64,000 bases of DNA from Pseudomonadales bacterium. GTDB lineage: Bacteria > Pseudomonadota > Gammaproteobacteria > Pseudomonadales > UBA7239. Below are positions 42,706 to 51,156 of the stretch, in pieces. The DNA lies in contig JANQLY010000022.1 of the NCBI GenBank assembly GCA_028280345.1, positions 1-64,000 of the forward strand. The letters run 5' to 3'. Position numbers and translations under genes: made by a program. Positions within the stretch are counted from its first letter, which is position 1. Each line of letters begins with the position of its first letter. The notes beneath the pieces are model-generated. The model saw nothing but the letters and a program-made list of their open reading frames with translations, was not told the origin of the DNA and made no database searches.

Positions 42706-43017
42706 ATGAGTAACCATCATGTAGAACAAAGCAGTGAACAGGCAATTGAAGCGGCGGCATTTCGCCGTTTACTGCATCATCTGGATGAACGCAAGGATGT
42801 ACAAAATATTGAACTAATGAATCTTGCGGGTTTTTGCCGTAACTGTCTGTCCAAATGGTATATGGCTGCGGCAGAAGAGCGAGGCGTTGACATGGACTAT
42901 GAGGCGGTTCGCGAACGCATCTATGGCATACCTTACAGTGAGTGGAAGGAAAAATACCAGACGGAAGCAACACCGGAGCAGTTAGCGGCTTTTAATAACA
43001 AGGCTGAAAATAAATAG
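42706..43017 (+). CDS. DUF1244-family protein
   Basis: A 103-residue protein of a widely conserved proteobacterial family. FRRLLHHLDERKDVQNIELM and NLAGFCRNCLSKWYMAAAEE contain the conserved cysteines of the family, and YGIPYSEWKEKYQ the C-terminal motif. Its function is not established, though structures show small helical metal-binding-like proteins. A GAGAGATG site precedes the ATG. It follows transketolase by 40 bases. Confidence 0.9.
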   Translation: MSNHHVEQSSEQAIEAAAFRRLLHHLDERKDVQNIELMNLAGFCRNCLSKWYMAAAEERGVDMDYEAVRERIYGIPYSEWKEKYQTEATPEQLAAFNNKAENK

Positions 43018-43024
43018 CAAAGTA

Positions 43025-43714
43025 CTAGCTTACCGGCTCCTTTTCACACGGAATCTCGAAATCTACATGGTAGTGTTCGTCATGGCGCACCCATGAACGC
43101 TTTTTGGAAAACTCGATATGGGTTTTCAAATAATCGCCATAGGGTGTAGCAAATAAATACGGTTGTAGCTCAGGGTCAAAAATTACGCGCCACAGATCAT
43201 GGCCGCGTGCGGTTGCACTTTTATGTAGTGCGACAATATGAGCAGCGAGTGCCTCGTAATCAATATGATAGTCTTCGTAACGGCCTGTTCCATCAAACTC
43301 AATATCGTAACCAAAGCGGTTGAATGGATGGGTGGGCAGGTGTACGGAGTTTCCAGCGGCGTCTATAACCGGTGTCATAAAATCAACGGATAAACCATTG
43401 CGATGGGTTTTATGGGGTTTGAACTCACCGCCGTTTTTAAAACCGGTTTCAGCATATTTATAAACCTTATCTGTTTGTTCGGTTTCCAGTAAACGCCAGG
43501 CATCAAGCATGATTGCCTGTACTTCAGAGTGTACCCAGGTTCTACCCGCTGTACGTGCAACGTAAGAATAGGTAATAAAGTTATTGCCGCTGGCGGGAAG
43601 CTTGACGGCGTGTTCAAGCCGGCCTGCGGATGTAGTGCCATAACAGGTGCTACTTTTGTCGTTAGCCGATGCAGGCAAACAAGCAATGATTAGTAAGCAG
43701 ATTAAATAGCGCAA
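43025..43714 (-). CDS. M74/LAS-type murein endopeptidase-like protein
   Basis: A 229-residue exported protein with a signal peptide (LICLLIIACLPASANDK). It resembles penicillin-insensitive murein endopeptidase (MepA): the zinc ligands can be read in HRNGLSVDFM (His and Asp) and in the C-terminal HDEHYHVDFEIPC. MepA cuts D-alanyl-meso-diaminopimelyl cross-links in peptidoglycan. A GYDIEFDGTGRYEDYHIDYEALA insertion departs from the E. coli enzyme. The protein is periplasmic or anchored in the envelope. Confidence 0.8.
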   Translation of the reverse strand: MRYLICLLIIACLPASANDKSSTCYGTTSAGRLEHAVKLPASGNNFITYSYVARTAGRTWVHSEVQAIMLDAWRLLETEQTDKVYKYAETGFKNGGEFKPHKTHRNGLSVDFMTPVIDAAGNSVHLPTHPFNRFGYDIEFDGTGRYEDYHIDYEALAAHIVALHKSATARGHDLWRVIFDPELQPYLFATPYGDYLKTHIEFSKKRSWVRHDEHYHVDFEIPCEKEPVS

Positions 43715-43786
43715 GTTGCAGTCCGTATTAAAAAATTTGTTGTTGTGGTTTTATCAGGCTACAGACAAAGCCTTAAAGAATCAAAA

Positions 43787-43815
43787 TGGCGGTGATACTT
43801 AAAGCATCACCGCCA
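43787..43815 (-). terminator. intrinsic terminator of the P450-rubredoxin unit
   Basis: On the - strand TGGCGGTGAT pairs perfectly with ATCACCGCCA (positions 43806-43815 and 43787-43796) with a 9-base loop. It is followed by TTTTGATTCTTT. It lies 9 bases after the rubredoxin stop. Confidence 0.82.
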
Positions 43816-43824
43816 ACTATTTAT

Positions 43825-43986
43825 TTATTCCATTAATTGAAAGTCTTCCTTACCAACACCGCAGTCCGGGCAGATCCAGTCTTCAGGTACATCTTCCCAT
43901 TTAGTACCAGGCTCAATACCGTCATCGGGCCAGCCTGCCGCTTCATCGTAAATCACACCGCAGACAATACATTCCCACTTTCTCAT
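43825..43986 (-). CDS. rubredoxin
   Basis: A 53-residue one-electron carrier. The iron is held by four cysteines: Cys6 and Cys9 in WECIVCG, Cys39 and Cys42 in WICPDCG. The length, the W-E-C start and the [15 protein letters not shown] segment are typical of AlkG/RubA rubredoxins. The start ATG follows the P450 stop by 37 bases, so the two genes form one unit. Rubredoxin is expected to take electrons from rubredoxin reductase, encoded in this window at 61580-62737. It may pass them to the P450, or to another oxygenase such as an alkane hydroxylase elsewhere. Confidence 0.97.
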   Translation of the reverse strand: MRKWECIVCGVIYDEAAGWPDDGIEPGTKWEDVPEDWICPDCGVGKEDFQLME

Positions 43987-44023
43987 GTTAGACCTCGTTA
44001 CTTCTTTACAGATTACTTAATAA

Positions 44024-45229
44024 CTATCTTAATTTTGCGTTAGCCGCATCCCAACGAATTACAACCTTGCCAAAGCCGGACAGGTGTTCGCCGTAGAGGC
44101 GTTCACACTGATCTTCCACCACTTCAAAGTCACCAATGGCGGCGATCAGTTCTTCAAGAATAATGCAGCCCATCAGGGTGCCGAGATGTAGGCCGAGGCA
44201 TTTGTGACCACCACGACCAAAGGACAGGTCGCGCTCGGTTTCACGGTTCATATCAAACTGTGCGGCGCTCTCGAATTCTTCCTCGTCGCGGTTTGCGGAC
44301 GCGTATAAATACAGCAAACCCTGCCCCGCCTTGATTTCTGCGCCATTGAGTTCAAAGTCGTTAACTGCCTTGCGTGCGAGCATATTGGTGGGCTGGTCGA
44401 TACGCAGTGTTTCGGTAAACGCCTTGCGCACTTTGACCGGATCGGCGACAACCTGTGCTTTTTGTTCAGGGTTTTGCGCGAGATAGTACATAACGCCCGC
44501 CACAGTAATCGGTGTGGTTTCTGAACCGGTTACCAGCAGGGAAAAAATATAAAACGCGAGTTCCTCATCGCTAAGCTTGTGGCCGTCAATTTCTGCTTCC
44601 ATAAAGGTTTTAATGTGACCGCCGGCAAGCTCCGGATTCTGGCGAATCTTGCCAATGTACTCGAAAAAATAACCAAACAGTTGACCAACCGCAGCCTGGT
44701 TGGTTTCAGAACCACCGCCAACCTGGCCTTCTTCACGTTCAAGCATACCGTCGATCAGGGCGCGCCAGGTTTCGGAGTCCTCTGGTGGCAGACCAAGCAT
44801 ATAGCCTGCATTGATGCAGGTAACGCGGTTAGCGAGTTCCTTGTAAACATCCATCTCGCCTTTGGCGAGCAGTGGCTCAAGCATTTCACGCACGAGGCCC
44901 GTGATGCGCTCAGCGTGTACCTTGACGCCATCGGGGGTGTAGTCTTCACGGATCAGGCCACGCCACTGGCGGTGGGCCTGGCCGTCTTTGGTCATAAAGG
45001 TATCGGGTACCGGGGCGCCAAGTAGCACCTGCTCTGGGGTCTGGCCAGCAGTAAAGGTGATGTCTTTTTCGTGTTTGGTACTGCATTCCCAGACGTCGGC
45101 AAAACGCGCGAGAGCCCAGGCGTTGTATTTTTCCATAAACACCGGGCTGCCTACGGCGCGCAGCTTGTCGTAGATCGGGTGCGGATCCTTCATAGCCTCA
45201 TGACTAAACGGGTCGTAGTCCACGCTCAT
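44024..45229 (-). CDS. cytochrome P450
   Basis: A 401-residue soluble bacterial P450. The oxygen-binding I-helix carries LVTGSETTP in place of the common AGxDT. The K-helix ExxR is ETLR in FTETLRIDQPTNMLAR. The heme-binding loop FGRGGHKCLG places the thiolate at Cys344. The start at 45229 is preceded by GAAGGAAAA; an upstream in-frame extension of 22 residues is possible. No ferredoxin or ferredoxin reductase is next to it, but a rubredoxin gene directly follows. The substrate is unknown; sequence class and locus suggest terpenoid, fatty acid or aromatic hydroxylation. Confidence 0.94.
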   Translation of the reverse strand: MSVDYDPFSHEAMKDPHPIYDKLRAVGSPVFMEKYNAWALARFADVWECSTKHEKDITFTAGQTPEQVLLGAPVPDTFMTKDGQAHRQWRGLIREDYTPDGVKVHAERITGLVREMLEPLLAKGEMDVYKELANRVTCINAGYMLGLPPEDSETWRALIDGMLEREEGQVGGGSETNQAAVGQLFGYFFEYIGKIRQNPELAGGHIKTFMEAEIDGHKLSDEELAFYIFSLLVTGSETTPITVAGVMYYLAQNPEQKAQVVADPVKVRKAFTETLRIDQPTNMLARKAVNDFELNGAEIKAGQGLLYLYASANRDEEEFESAAQFDMNRETERDLSFGRGGHKCLGLHLGTLMGCIILEELIAAIGDFEVVEDQCERLYGEHLSGFGKVVIRWDAANAKLR

Positions 45230-45356
45230 CGGTAATTTTCCTTCTGCTGGTTGAAAATGGCCTCGGATACTATAGAGGTCGAATATTGAAGTCAATCGGA
45301 CGGTATGCAGGTAGAATGGCGGGCTTGCACGGCATTTATGAGAGAAGGAAAGCAGT

Positions 45357-47660
45357 ATTAACAGGCAGCTAATAACCCTGGGTTTAGCATTGATTTTGGT
45401 GGTGGGGCTGCTTGCCTACTGGCTGTCGCGCCCTGAGCCAACAACCCTGTCTGAGCCAGTCACTTCTCCGGCTGCTACTGTGGTCGAACAACCAGCAGTT
45501 GAGCAGGCACCCCCGCCCGCCCGCTTTGTGGGCACTGCCGAATGCAGAACCTGCCATGTCGATGTTATGAACCACTGGCAGGGTTCACACCACTTCCATG
45601 CCATGGAACCTGCAAGCTCCACCTCGGTAAAGGGGGATTTCGATGATGCGCGCTTTAGCTATTTTGGTCGCGAAACACGCTTCCTGACTGAGCAGGAGCG
45701 TTTTGTTGTGCGCACGGAAAACCTTACGGGAGCAATGCAGGATTTTGTCGTCGCCTATACCCTCGGTATCGAGCCGTTGCAGCAGTATCTCGTCGAGTTT
45801 GATGATGGGCGCATTCAGGCCCTGCCGTTTGCCTGGGACACGCGCCCACCGGAAGCTGGTGGGCAGCGCTGGTTTCACCTCTACCCGGATACGGATATCA
45901 AGCCAGACGATCCATTGTTCTGGATGCGTCCGCTACAGAACTGGAACCATATGTGCGCCGATTGCCACACCACGCAGTTCCGCAAAAACCATAACCACAA
46001 AACCAATACCTTTGACAGTCAGTGGCTGGAGCTCGGCGCCGGTTGTGAAAGCTGCCATGGCCCGGCCTCGAACCATTTGCAGTGGGCACAGGGCAAACCC
46101 GGATATGAGCAAAACAAGGGCTTTGAGCTGACACTGAACTCCGGTGAACAGCAGCTTGATCAATGTGGTGTGTGCCATGCGCGGCGTCAGCGTTTGCAGG
46201 TAGCCGAGGATGGCATAGAAAAAGCGTTTCATACCTGGCAGCCGGAACTACTTTATGCACCGCTGTATCACGATGACGGTCAGATTCGTGATGAGGTTTT
46301 TGTGGCGGGCTCCTTTATGCAAAGCAAGATGCACAGCCTCGGTGTTAAATGCAGCGATTGTCACAACCCGCACAGTTTACAACTCAAACAACAGGGCAAT
46401 GCCCTGTGCAGCCAGTGCCATGCCGTTGATCAATATGATACAGCACAGCACCACTTTCATCCGGCCGACTCACCAGGTGCACAGTGTGTGAACTGCCATA
46501 TGCCTGAAACTACTTATATGGTGGTTGATCCGCGCCGTGACCATCGCCTGTCGATACCGCGCCCGGATTTAACAGAACGTCTCGGTGTGCCAAATGCCTG
46601 CGAGCGATGTCACAGTGATAAGAGTGCGCAATGGGCAGCACAACAGCTACAAGCTCATTTTCAGCATAAGCCCGATACACATTTTGCTGAAGCGTTCCAT
46701 GCGGCGCGACAGCAGCAAGGCGATGCACAATCCCGTTTGCTGGAACTACTTGCCAGCCGTAACACGTTGAGCTCCCTGACTGATGCGACAGCGTTAGCCG
46801 AGCTCGGTTATTTTATCAGTCCGCAGTCTATTCCGGTTATCGAGGCGCAACTACAAAACCCGCAGGCGGCACTGCGGGTTGCTGCGGTGCGCAGTCTTGA
46901 AGGGTTGCCTCTCGAGCAACGCCTGTCATTGCTGCTGCCGTTATTGCACGATGACACGTTGGCGGTACGCCTTGAGGTCGCTGCGAGTTTACAAGCGGTG
47001 CGTTTTGAACAATTGGATAGTCAACAACAGGCAGCGTTAAAACAGGTGTTTAAGGAATATAAACAGTGGTTATTAAGCGACAGTGACCGCGCCCAGGCGC
47101 GAGTGAGACTGGCAAACTTTTACTGGGCCCGTGGAGATCTACTTGGTGCGCAAAACCATTTTGAACAAGCATTGGTTGTGGATGAAAAGAATCTTATGAC
47201 CTATCTCAATTACGCAGACTACTACCGTGCCCTGGAAAACGACAGTGCTGCCGAGCAACTGCTGCTAAAAGCACTTGCGATTTATCCTGATTCGGCGGAT
47301 GTGCATCATGTGCTCGGTCTGTTGCAGGTGAGAACGGGTAATACCGCAAAGGCACTTGAATACCTTGAGCAAGCCTATGTACTCGGTGTAGATAACAGTC
47401 AGTATCTCTATGTCTTTGCGGTGGCAAAGTACTCTACCGGGGATGCTGCCGGAGCACTGGAGTTGCTGGAGCAGGGGCAAAAGCGTTTTCCGGGCAATGA
47501 GCAAATCCTTATGGCGCTGGTTTCCTACCGTGTCGAGGGAGGTGATTTATCCGGTGCTCGCCAGGCAGCTGAACGCTTGTTGGAACTCGCCCCATGGAAT
47601 ACCGAGTATCAGCAAATGGTTCGGCAGCTAGGGCTGTCGCAAAGCGGCAATCCCCATTAA
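45357..47660 (+). CDS. octaheme c-type cytochrome with C-terminal TPR repeats
   Basis: A 767-residue protein exported by an N-terminal membrane anchor. Eight CxxCH heme sites lie between about residues 63 and 420: CRTCH, CADCH, CESCH, CGVCH, CSDCH, CSQCH, CVNCH and CERCH. From about 590 to 760 there are tetratricopeptide repeats. No ATG or GTG gives a basic N-terminus before the membrane segment. An ATT at 45357, seven bases after AAGGA, starts MNRQLITLGLALILVVGLL, a good anchor, so AUU initiation is proposed. Such proteins are usually involved in extracellular or periplasmic electron transfer; the partner is not known. Confidence 0.88.
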   Translation: MNRQLITLGLALILVVGLLAYWLSRPEPTTLSEPVTSPAATVVEQPAVEQAPPPARFVGTAECRTCHVDVMNHWQGSHHFHAMEPASSTSVKGDFDDARFSYFGRETRFLTEQERFVVRTENLTGAMQDFVVAYTLGIEPLQQYLVEFDDGRIQALPFAWDTRPPEAGGQRWFHLYPDTDIKPDDPLFWMRPLQNWNHMCADCHTTQFRKNHNHKTNTFDSQWLELGAGCESCHGPASNHLQWAQGKPGYEQNKGFELTLNSGEQQLDQCGVCHARRQRLQVAEDGIEKAFHTWQPELLYAPLYHDDGQIRDEVFVAGSFMQSKMHSLGVKCSDCHNPHSLQLKQQGNALCSQCHAVDQYDTAQHHFHPADSPGAQCVNCHMPETTYMVVDPRRDHRLSIPRPDLTERLGVPNACERCHSDKSAQWAAQQLQAHFQHKPDTHFAEAFHAARQQQGDAQSRLLELLASRNTLSSLTDATALAELGYFISPQSIPVIEAQLQNPQAALRVAAVRSLEGLPLEQRLSLLLPLLHDDTLAVRLEVAASLQAVRFEQLDSQQQAALKQVFKEYKQWLLSDSDRAQARVRLANFYWARGDLLGAQNHFEQALVVDEKNLMTYLNYADYYRALENDSAAEQLLLKALAIYPDSADVHHVLGLLQVRTGNTAKALEYLEQAYVLGVDNSQYLYVFAVAKYSTGDAAGALELLEQGQKRFPGNEQILMALVSYRVEGGDLSGARQAAERLLELAPWNTEYQQMVRQLGLSQSGNPH

Positions 47661-47720
47661 CACGTCTATAACTGTGTTCTATAATAGCCGCTCGTTTAAT
47701 TAGACCGGGGGCAGCAAGCC

Positions 47721-48110
47721 ATGAGTGAAACACCCATAAACCTCAAATATCTGGATTCCCATGAGTGGGCCTTGTTGGGGGATGACGGCATAGTGACCGT
47801 GGGCATTACCGACTACGCACAGGATAGCCTTGGTGATGTGGTTTATGTGGAGCTGCCGGAAATGGGTGCCGAGGTGAAACATAAAGAAGAGGCCGGTGTG
47901 GTTGAATCGGTCAAGGCGGCTTCGGATATCTTTGCACCGGTCTCCGGTGAAGTAGTGGCGATTAACAGTGCGCTTGAAGACGACCCGGAAATTATTAATA
48001 ACTCACCTTATGAAGACGGCTGGTTTTTCAAGATCAGAGCAACCGACACCGCCGAGCTTGAAAGTCTGCTCGACGCCGATGGCTATGATGCCGTTTGTGA
48101 AGCCGAGTAA
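47721..48110 (+). CDS. gcvH: glycine cleavage system H protein
   Basis: A 129-residue lipoyl carrier that shuttles the methylamine group between the P and T proteins of glycine cleavage. The lipoylated lysine lies in VVESVKAASDIFAP (Lys near residue 65). The DSLGDVVYVELP region and the family's length agree. No gcvP or gcvT gene lies in the window. A GGGGGCAG site precedes the ATG. It is followed by a clear intrinsic terminator, so it is a single-gene unit. Confidence 0.97.
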   Translation: MSETPINLKYLDSHEWALLGDDGIVTVGITDYAQDSLGDVVYVELPEMGAEVKHKEEAGVVESVKAASDIFAPVSGEVVAINSALEDDPEIINNSPYEDGWFFKIRATDTAELESLLDADGYDAVCEAE

Positions 48111-48136
48111 CTTTTCATCAAGGCCAAGGCTAATAA

Positions 48137-48165
48137 AAAGCCACCCCTCTGCGGTGGCTTTTTTA
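48137..48165 (+). terminator. gcvH: intrinsic terminator after gcvH
   Basis: AAAGCCACC pairs with GGTGGCTTT around a short CCTCTGC loop, followed by a T-run (TTTTTTTAT). It is 26 bases after the gcvH stop. Confidence 0.92.
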
Positions 48166-48214
48166 TGCTTGTGTTTTTATTGTTGTACACATTACTGCAA
48201 AGAACCGGATTGTT

Positions 48215-49183
48215 GTGAGTAAACCCATTGCAATTAAAACACCGCAGTTTAGCTCTGCGCTGCTGCATCCGCGCTATTGGCTTTTATGGTTGGTGTTTGC
48301 CTGCTGGTGGGTGATTACACTGCTGCCCTACCCGTTTCTTATTGTGCTTGGCAAGTTGTTGGGCTGGTTGTTGTATGCCTTGGGTGGGCGACGCAAGATC
48401 TTTGCTGCGCGTAATATTGAATTGTGTTTCCCTGAAAAAAGCCCCGAGGAGCAGCGGCGTATTTTGTTTGCCTGTTTTGAAAACCTCGGTATTGCGTTTA
48501 TGGAAATCGGTATGGCCTGGTGGTGGCCGAAGTGGCGCCTGCGTCGCCTTGTCAAAGTCGAAGGCCTGGAACATGTAGTTGCCCATCAGGGACAGGGTAT
48601 TCTGTTACTGGGTTTACACTTCACCACACTTGAGTTGGCAGCACCGTTCTTTGCGTTTCACTATCCCTACGGTGCCTTGTATCGTCCGCACGATAATCCG
48701 GTGTTTGATTTGATTCAGTACCATGGGCGGCAGCGCAGTGACAGTGTGACGTTTTTCCCCAGAGGTGATTTGCGTACCATGATTCGCATGCTGCGTAACG
48801 GTGAGATAGTCTGGTATGCACCGGATCAGGATTTTGGTCCGGACTACAGTGTGTTTGCACCGTACTTCGGCATAGAAGCGGCGACAATTGCAGCCACACC
48901 AAAGCTGGTACAAATGGGTAAGGCCGTGGTATTACCATTCTCCCACGAACGTCTGTCCTGGTGCCGAGGCTATCGTGTCGTTGTGCACCCACCGATGCAG
49001 GATTATCCGACAGGTGATGAAAGAAAAGATGCTACACGGCTAAACCGGGAGCTGGAAAAACATATTCGCGCACAACCGGAACAGTATTTGTGGCCGCATC
49101 GACGTTTTAAAACCCGTCCGCCTGGTGAGTCAGATCTCTACCCGATTGAAAAAAAGTCCTCGCGTAAAAAAAGGGCAAAGTAA
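48215..49183 (+). CDS. lpxL: lauroyl/myristoyl acyltransferase of lipid A biosynthesis
   Basis: A 322-residue inner-membrane enzyme that adds a secondary acyl chain to Kdo2-lipid IVA. One hydrophobic N-terminal segment (about 22-47) is followed by the catalytic HFTTLE (an Hx4E motif near residue 137). GALYRPHDNPVFD and APDQDFGPDYSVFAPYFG are conserved LpxL blocks. It starts with GTG and has TTGTTGTGA upstream without a strong ribosome binding site. A basic KKSSRKKRAK tail ends it. LpxL and LpxM paralogues are hard to separate without an alignment. Confidence 0.93.
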   Translation: MSKPIAIKTPQFSSALLHPRYWLLWLVFACWWVITLLPYPFLIVLGKLLGWLLYALGGRRKIFAARNIELCFPEKSPEEQRRILFACFENLGIAFMEIGMAWWWPKWRLRRLVKVEGLEHVVAHQGQGILLLGLHFTTLELAAPFFAFHYPYGALYRPHDNPVFDLIQYHGRQRSDSVTFFPRGDLRTMIRMLRNGEIVWYAPDQDFGPDYSVFAPYFGIEAATIAATPKLVQMGKAVVLPFSHERLSWCRGYRVVVHPPMQDYPTGDERKDATRLNRELEKHIRAQPEQYLWPHRRFKTRPPGESDLYPIEKKSSRKKRAK

Positions 49184-49263
49184 TATTAGTGCGGCCCGGG
49201 GCTGGCATCGTGCGATAAGACACGCTATAAATAGGCCATTACTGACCAGATGAGGAAAACACA

Positions 49264-49500
49264 ATGAGTGAACCAATAAGAGCCAGTGATACACCCTATG
49301 CTGTAGATGTTGAGGCCGGTGAATCCTACTGGTGGTGCTCCTGTGGGCGCAGTGCCAATCAGCCGTTTTGTGATGGCTCCCATAAAGACACCGGGCTAAC
49401 ACCTGTGAAATACGAAGCAGAAGAATCGAAGACGGTCTATTTTTGTGGCTGTAAGGCCACACAGAATCAACCACTATGCGATGGTAGCCACAGTAAATAA
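49264..49500 (+). CDS. CDGSH iron-sulfur domain protein (double)
   Basis: A 78-residue protein with two CDGSH motifs: WWCSCGRSANQPFCDGSHKD and FCGCKATQNQPLCDGSHSK. Each matches the CxC-x-C-x3-H pattern that holds a [2Fe-2S] cluster with Cys3His coordination. These proteins are thought to carry out redox sensing or cluster and electron transfer. A GATGAGGAAAA site precedes the ATG. It is followed by an intrinsic terminator. Confidence 0.95.
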   Translation: MSEPIRASDTPYAVDVEAGESYWWCSCGRSANQPFCDGSHKDTGLTPVKYEAEESKTVYFCGCKATQNQPLCDGSHSK

Positions 49501-49540
49501 CCGCTTATAACATAAACATAGTAGTTATAAATGTTAATAA

Positions 49541-49565
49541 AAAAGGAGCCAAAGGCTCCTTTTTT
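49541..49565 (+). terminator. intrinsic terminator after the CDGSH gene
   Basis: AAAAGGAGCC pairs with GGCTCCTTTT around a 3-base AAA loop, followed by further Ts. Both strands have T-runs, so it probably serves the CDGSH gene and the oppositely oriented dsbA. Confidence 0.9.
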
Positions 49566-49599
49566 ATTAAGCGATTATTACGCCTCTAGTGGATAAGTG

Positions 49600-50268
49600 T
49601 TATTGCTTTGCTGCAGCCATTGCCTGGCGTTCTTTTTCGATCAGGTAAGACGCAACTTTCAACATGTTCGGTTGTGAGCCTGCCAGGCGAGCAGAAATAT
49701 GGTATTTGCCGTTAACAATCATTTCCGGTGTGCCGGTAATTTTGTAAGCGCTGGCTTTTGCTTCTGCTTGTTTAACGAGGGAGCTTACAGAAAAGGAATT
49801 AAATGTTTTGTTAAAGGTTTCTTCGTCAATACCGAAGTCTGCAAAGAATTTGGCTATCTCCGCTTCGTTTTTGAAACGTTTCTTTTCTACGTGCATCGCG
49901 GTAAAGAAAGCGGCGTGCATTTGGTCGATAAGGTTTAACTGCTTTGCGGTGTAGTACATTTTAGCGTGCAATACCATGTCGTTGTGCCACATGGCAGGCA
50001 TGTGAATAAAGTCGACGTCGTCAGGAAGGTTTTTAACCCAGGGTTGCAGTGACGGTTCAAAGTTATAGCAGTGGCCACAGCCATACCAGAATGCTTCAAC
50101 GACCTCGACCTTATTCGGGTTGCGTGTGCGTACCGGGTCTTCAAGAACAGTATAGTGTGTGCCAGCCTGATACTTCTCCGGCTGTGGAGCTTCTTCGGCA
50201 TTACAGGAAAGAGCGGCAAATAAAATAAATGCAAAAGTAGCAACGCGCATAAAAGAAGTTTTTTTCAT
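49600..50268 (-). CDS. dsbA: thiol:disulfide interchange protein DsbA
   Basis: A 222-residue periplasmic oxidase that makes disulfides in exported proteins. The signal peptide is ATFAFILFAALSCNAEE, and the cysteine in LSCNAE might allow lipid attachment. The active site is FWYGCGHCYNF (CxxC near residues 64-67). ITGTPEMIVNGKY holds the cis-proline loop. The ATG is preceded by a weak GGAATAACC. In Pseudomonas, dsbA likewise adjoins cytochrome c4 and engB. Confidence 0.96.
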   Translation of the reverse strand: MKKTSFMRVATFAFILFAALSCNAEEAPQPEKYQAGTHYTVLEDPVRTRNPNKVEVVEAFWYGCGHCYNFEPSLQPWVKNLPDDVDFIHMPAMWHNDMVLHAKMYYTAKQLNLIDQMHAAFFTAMHVEKKRFKNEAEIAKFFADFGIDEETFNKTFNSFSVSSLVKQAEAKASAYKITGTPEMIVNGKYHISARLAGSQPNMLKVASYLIEKERQAMAAAKQ

Positions 50269-50360
50269 TGGTTATTCCATCCCATGTTGATAACTGTCTG
50301 CCCGGAGTCTGTGGTTGAGTCGGGGCAGGTGATTAATTCAAGTGTGCCAAACCTTAAACA

Positions 50361-50386
50361 AAAAAGGTGGCAACTGCCACCTTTTT
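50361..50386 (-). terminator. intrinsic terminator of cytochrome c4 gene
   Basis: AAAAAGGTGGCA and TGCCACCTTTTT form a long stem with a tiny loop, and a poly-U tract on the - strand. It lies 28 bases past the cytochrome c4 stop, in the dsbA upstream region. Confidence 0.88.
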
Positions 50387-50413
50387 GATAACGCTTTACA
50401 TCCAGAGTTCCGT

Positions 50414-51070
50414 TTAGTGCAGGCCCTGAATATAGGCGGATACTGCACTGATTTCGCGGTCGCTTAACTGGGCGGCAACATCACGCATCATTTTGCCGTC
50501 GCCATCATTGCGGCGGCCTTTGGTTTTATCATCCGGATATTGTGCAGCGAGACGGAATTGCTGTAATTGCGCAATGGTGTAATCGGCGTGTTGGCCGGCA
50601 AGGCGGGGCCAACCTGCCGGTGCATTACCATTGCCTTTCGGGCCGTGGCAGCCAATACAGGCGGCAACGCCGGTTTTTTCGTTACCGGCGCGATAGATAC
50701 GCTCGCCGATAGCGAGATCTTCCTCGCTGATGTCCGGGGCTACAACAACCGGGGCTTCGAAGCTCGCGTAATAGGCACCAATATTAATCATATCTTCCTC
50801 GGACAAGTTAGCTACCTGTCCGGCCATCAGTGGTGAAACGCGCTCACCGCTTTTGATATCTGCCAACTGCTTGGCAATGTACTTTTCGTTCTGGCCGATC
50901 AGTTTCGGGTTGGCGGCAATCGGGCTGTTACCATCAGCGGCGTGGCAAGCGGCACAAACAGCGGTTTTGGCCTTGCCTGCTTCTGCGTCACCGGCGGCGT
51001 TGACACCAAACGGTACAGCGGTAAGGCTGCACAACATGAAAAGACGAATTACTTTACTAGCTATAATCAT
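50414..51070 (-). CDS. cytochrome c4 (diheme)
   Basis: A 218-residue periplasmic cytochrome with two heme-binding domains. A signal peptide (RLFMLCSLTAVPFGVNAAG) precedes CAACHAADGNSP in the first domain. CIGCHGPKGNGN is in the second, near residue 140. Conserved methionines (SPLMAGQ, GKMMRDV) are likely heme ligands. It shuttles electrons to terminal oxidases. As in Pseudomonas it neighbours dsbA and engB; the engB promoter region lies just upstream on the other strand. Confidence 0.95.
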   Translation of the reverse strand: MIIASKVIRLFMLCSLTAVPFGVNAAGDAEAGKAKTAVCAACHAADGNSPIAANPKLIGQNEKYIAKQLADIKSGERVSPLMAGQVANLSEEDMINIGAYYASFEAPVVVAPDISEEDLAIGERIYRAGNEKTGVAACIGCHGPKGNGNAPAGWPRLAGQHADYTIAQLQQFRLAAQYPDDKTKGRRNDGDGKMMRDVAAQLSDREISAVSAYIQGLH

Positions 51071-51156
51071 GGCTACTTCAGTCCTGACAGTGAGTACGTT
51101 TTAAAAGGGCGGGCATTATATACTAGGCACCTCGGACAATAGTAGTAGAGAATGCA

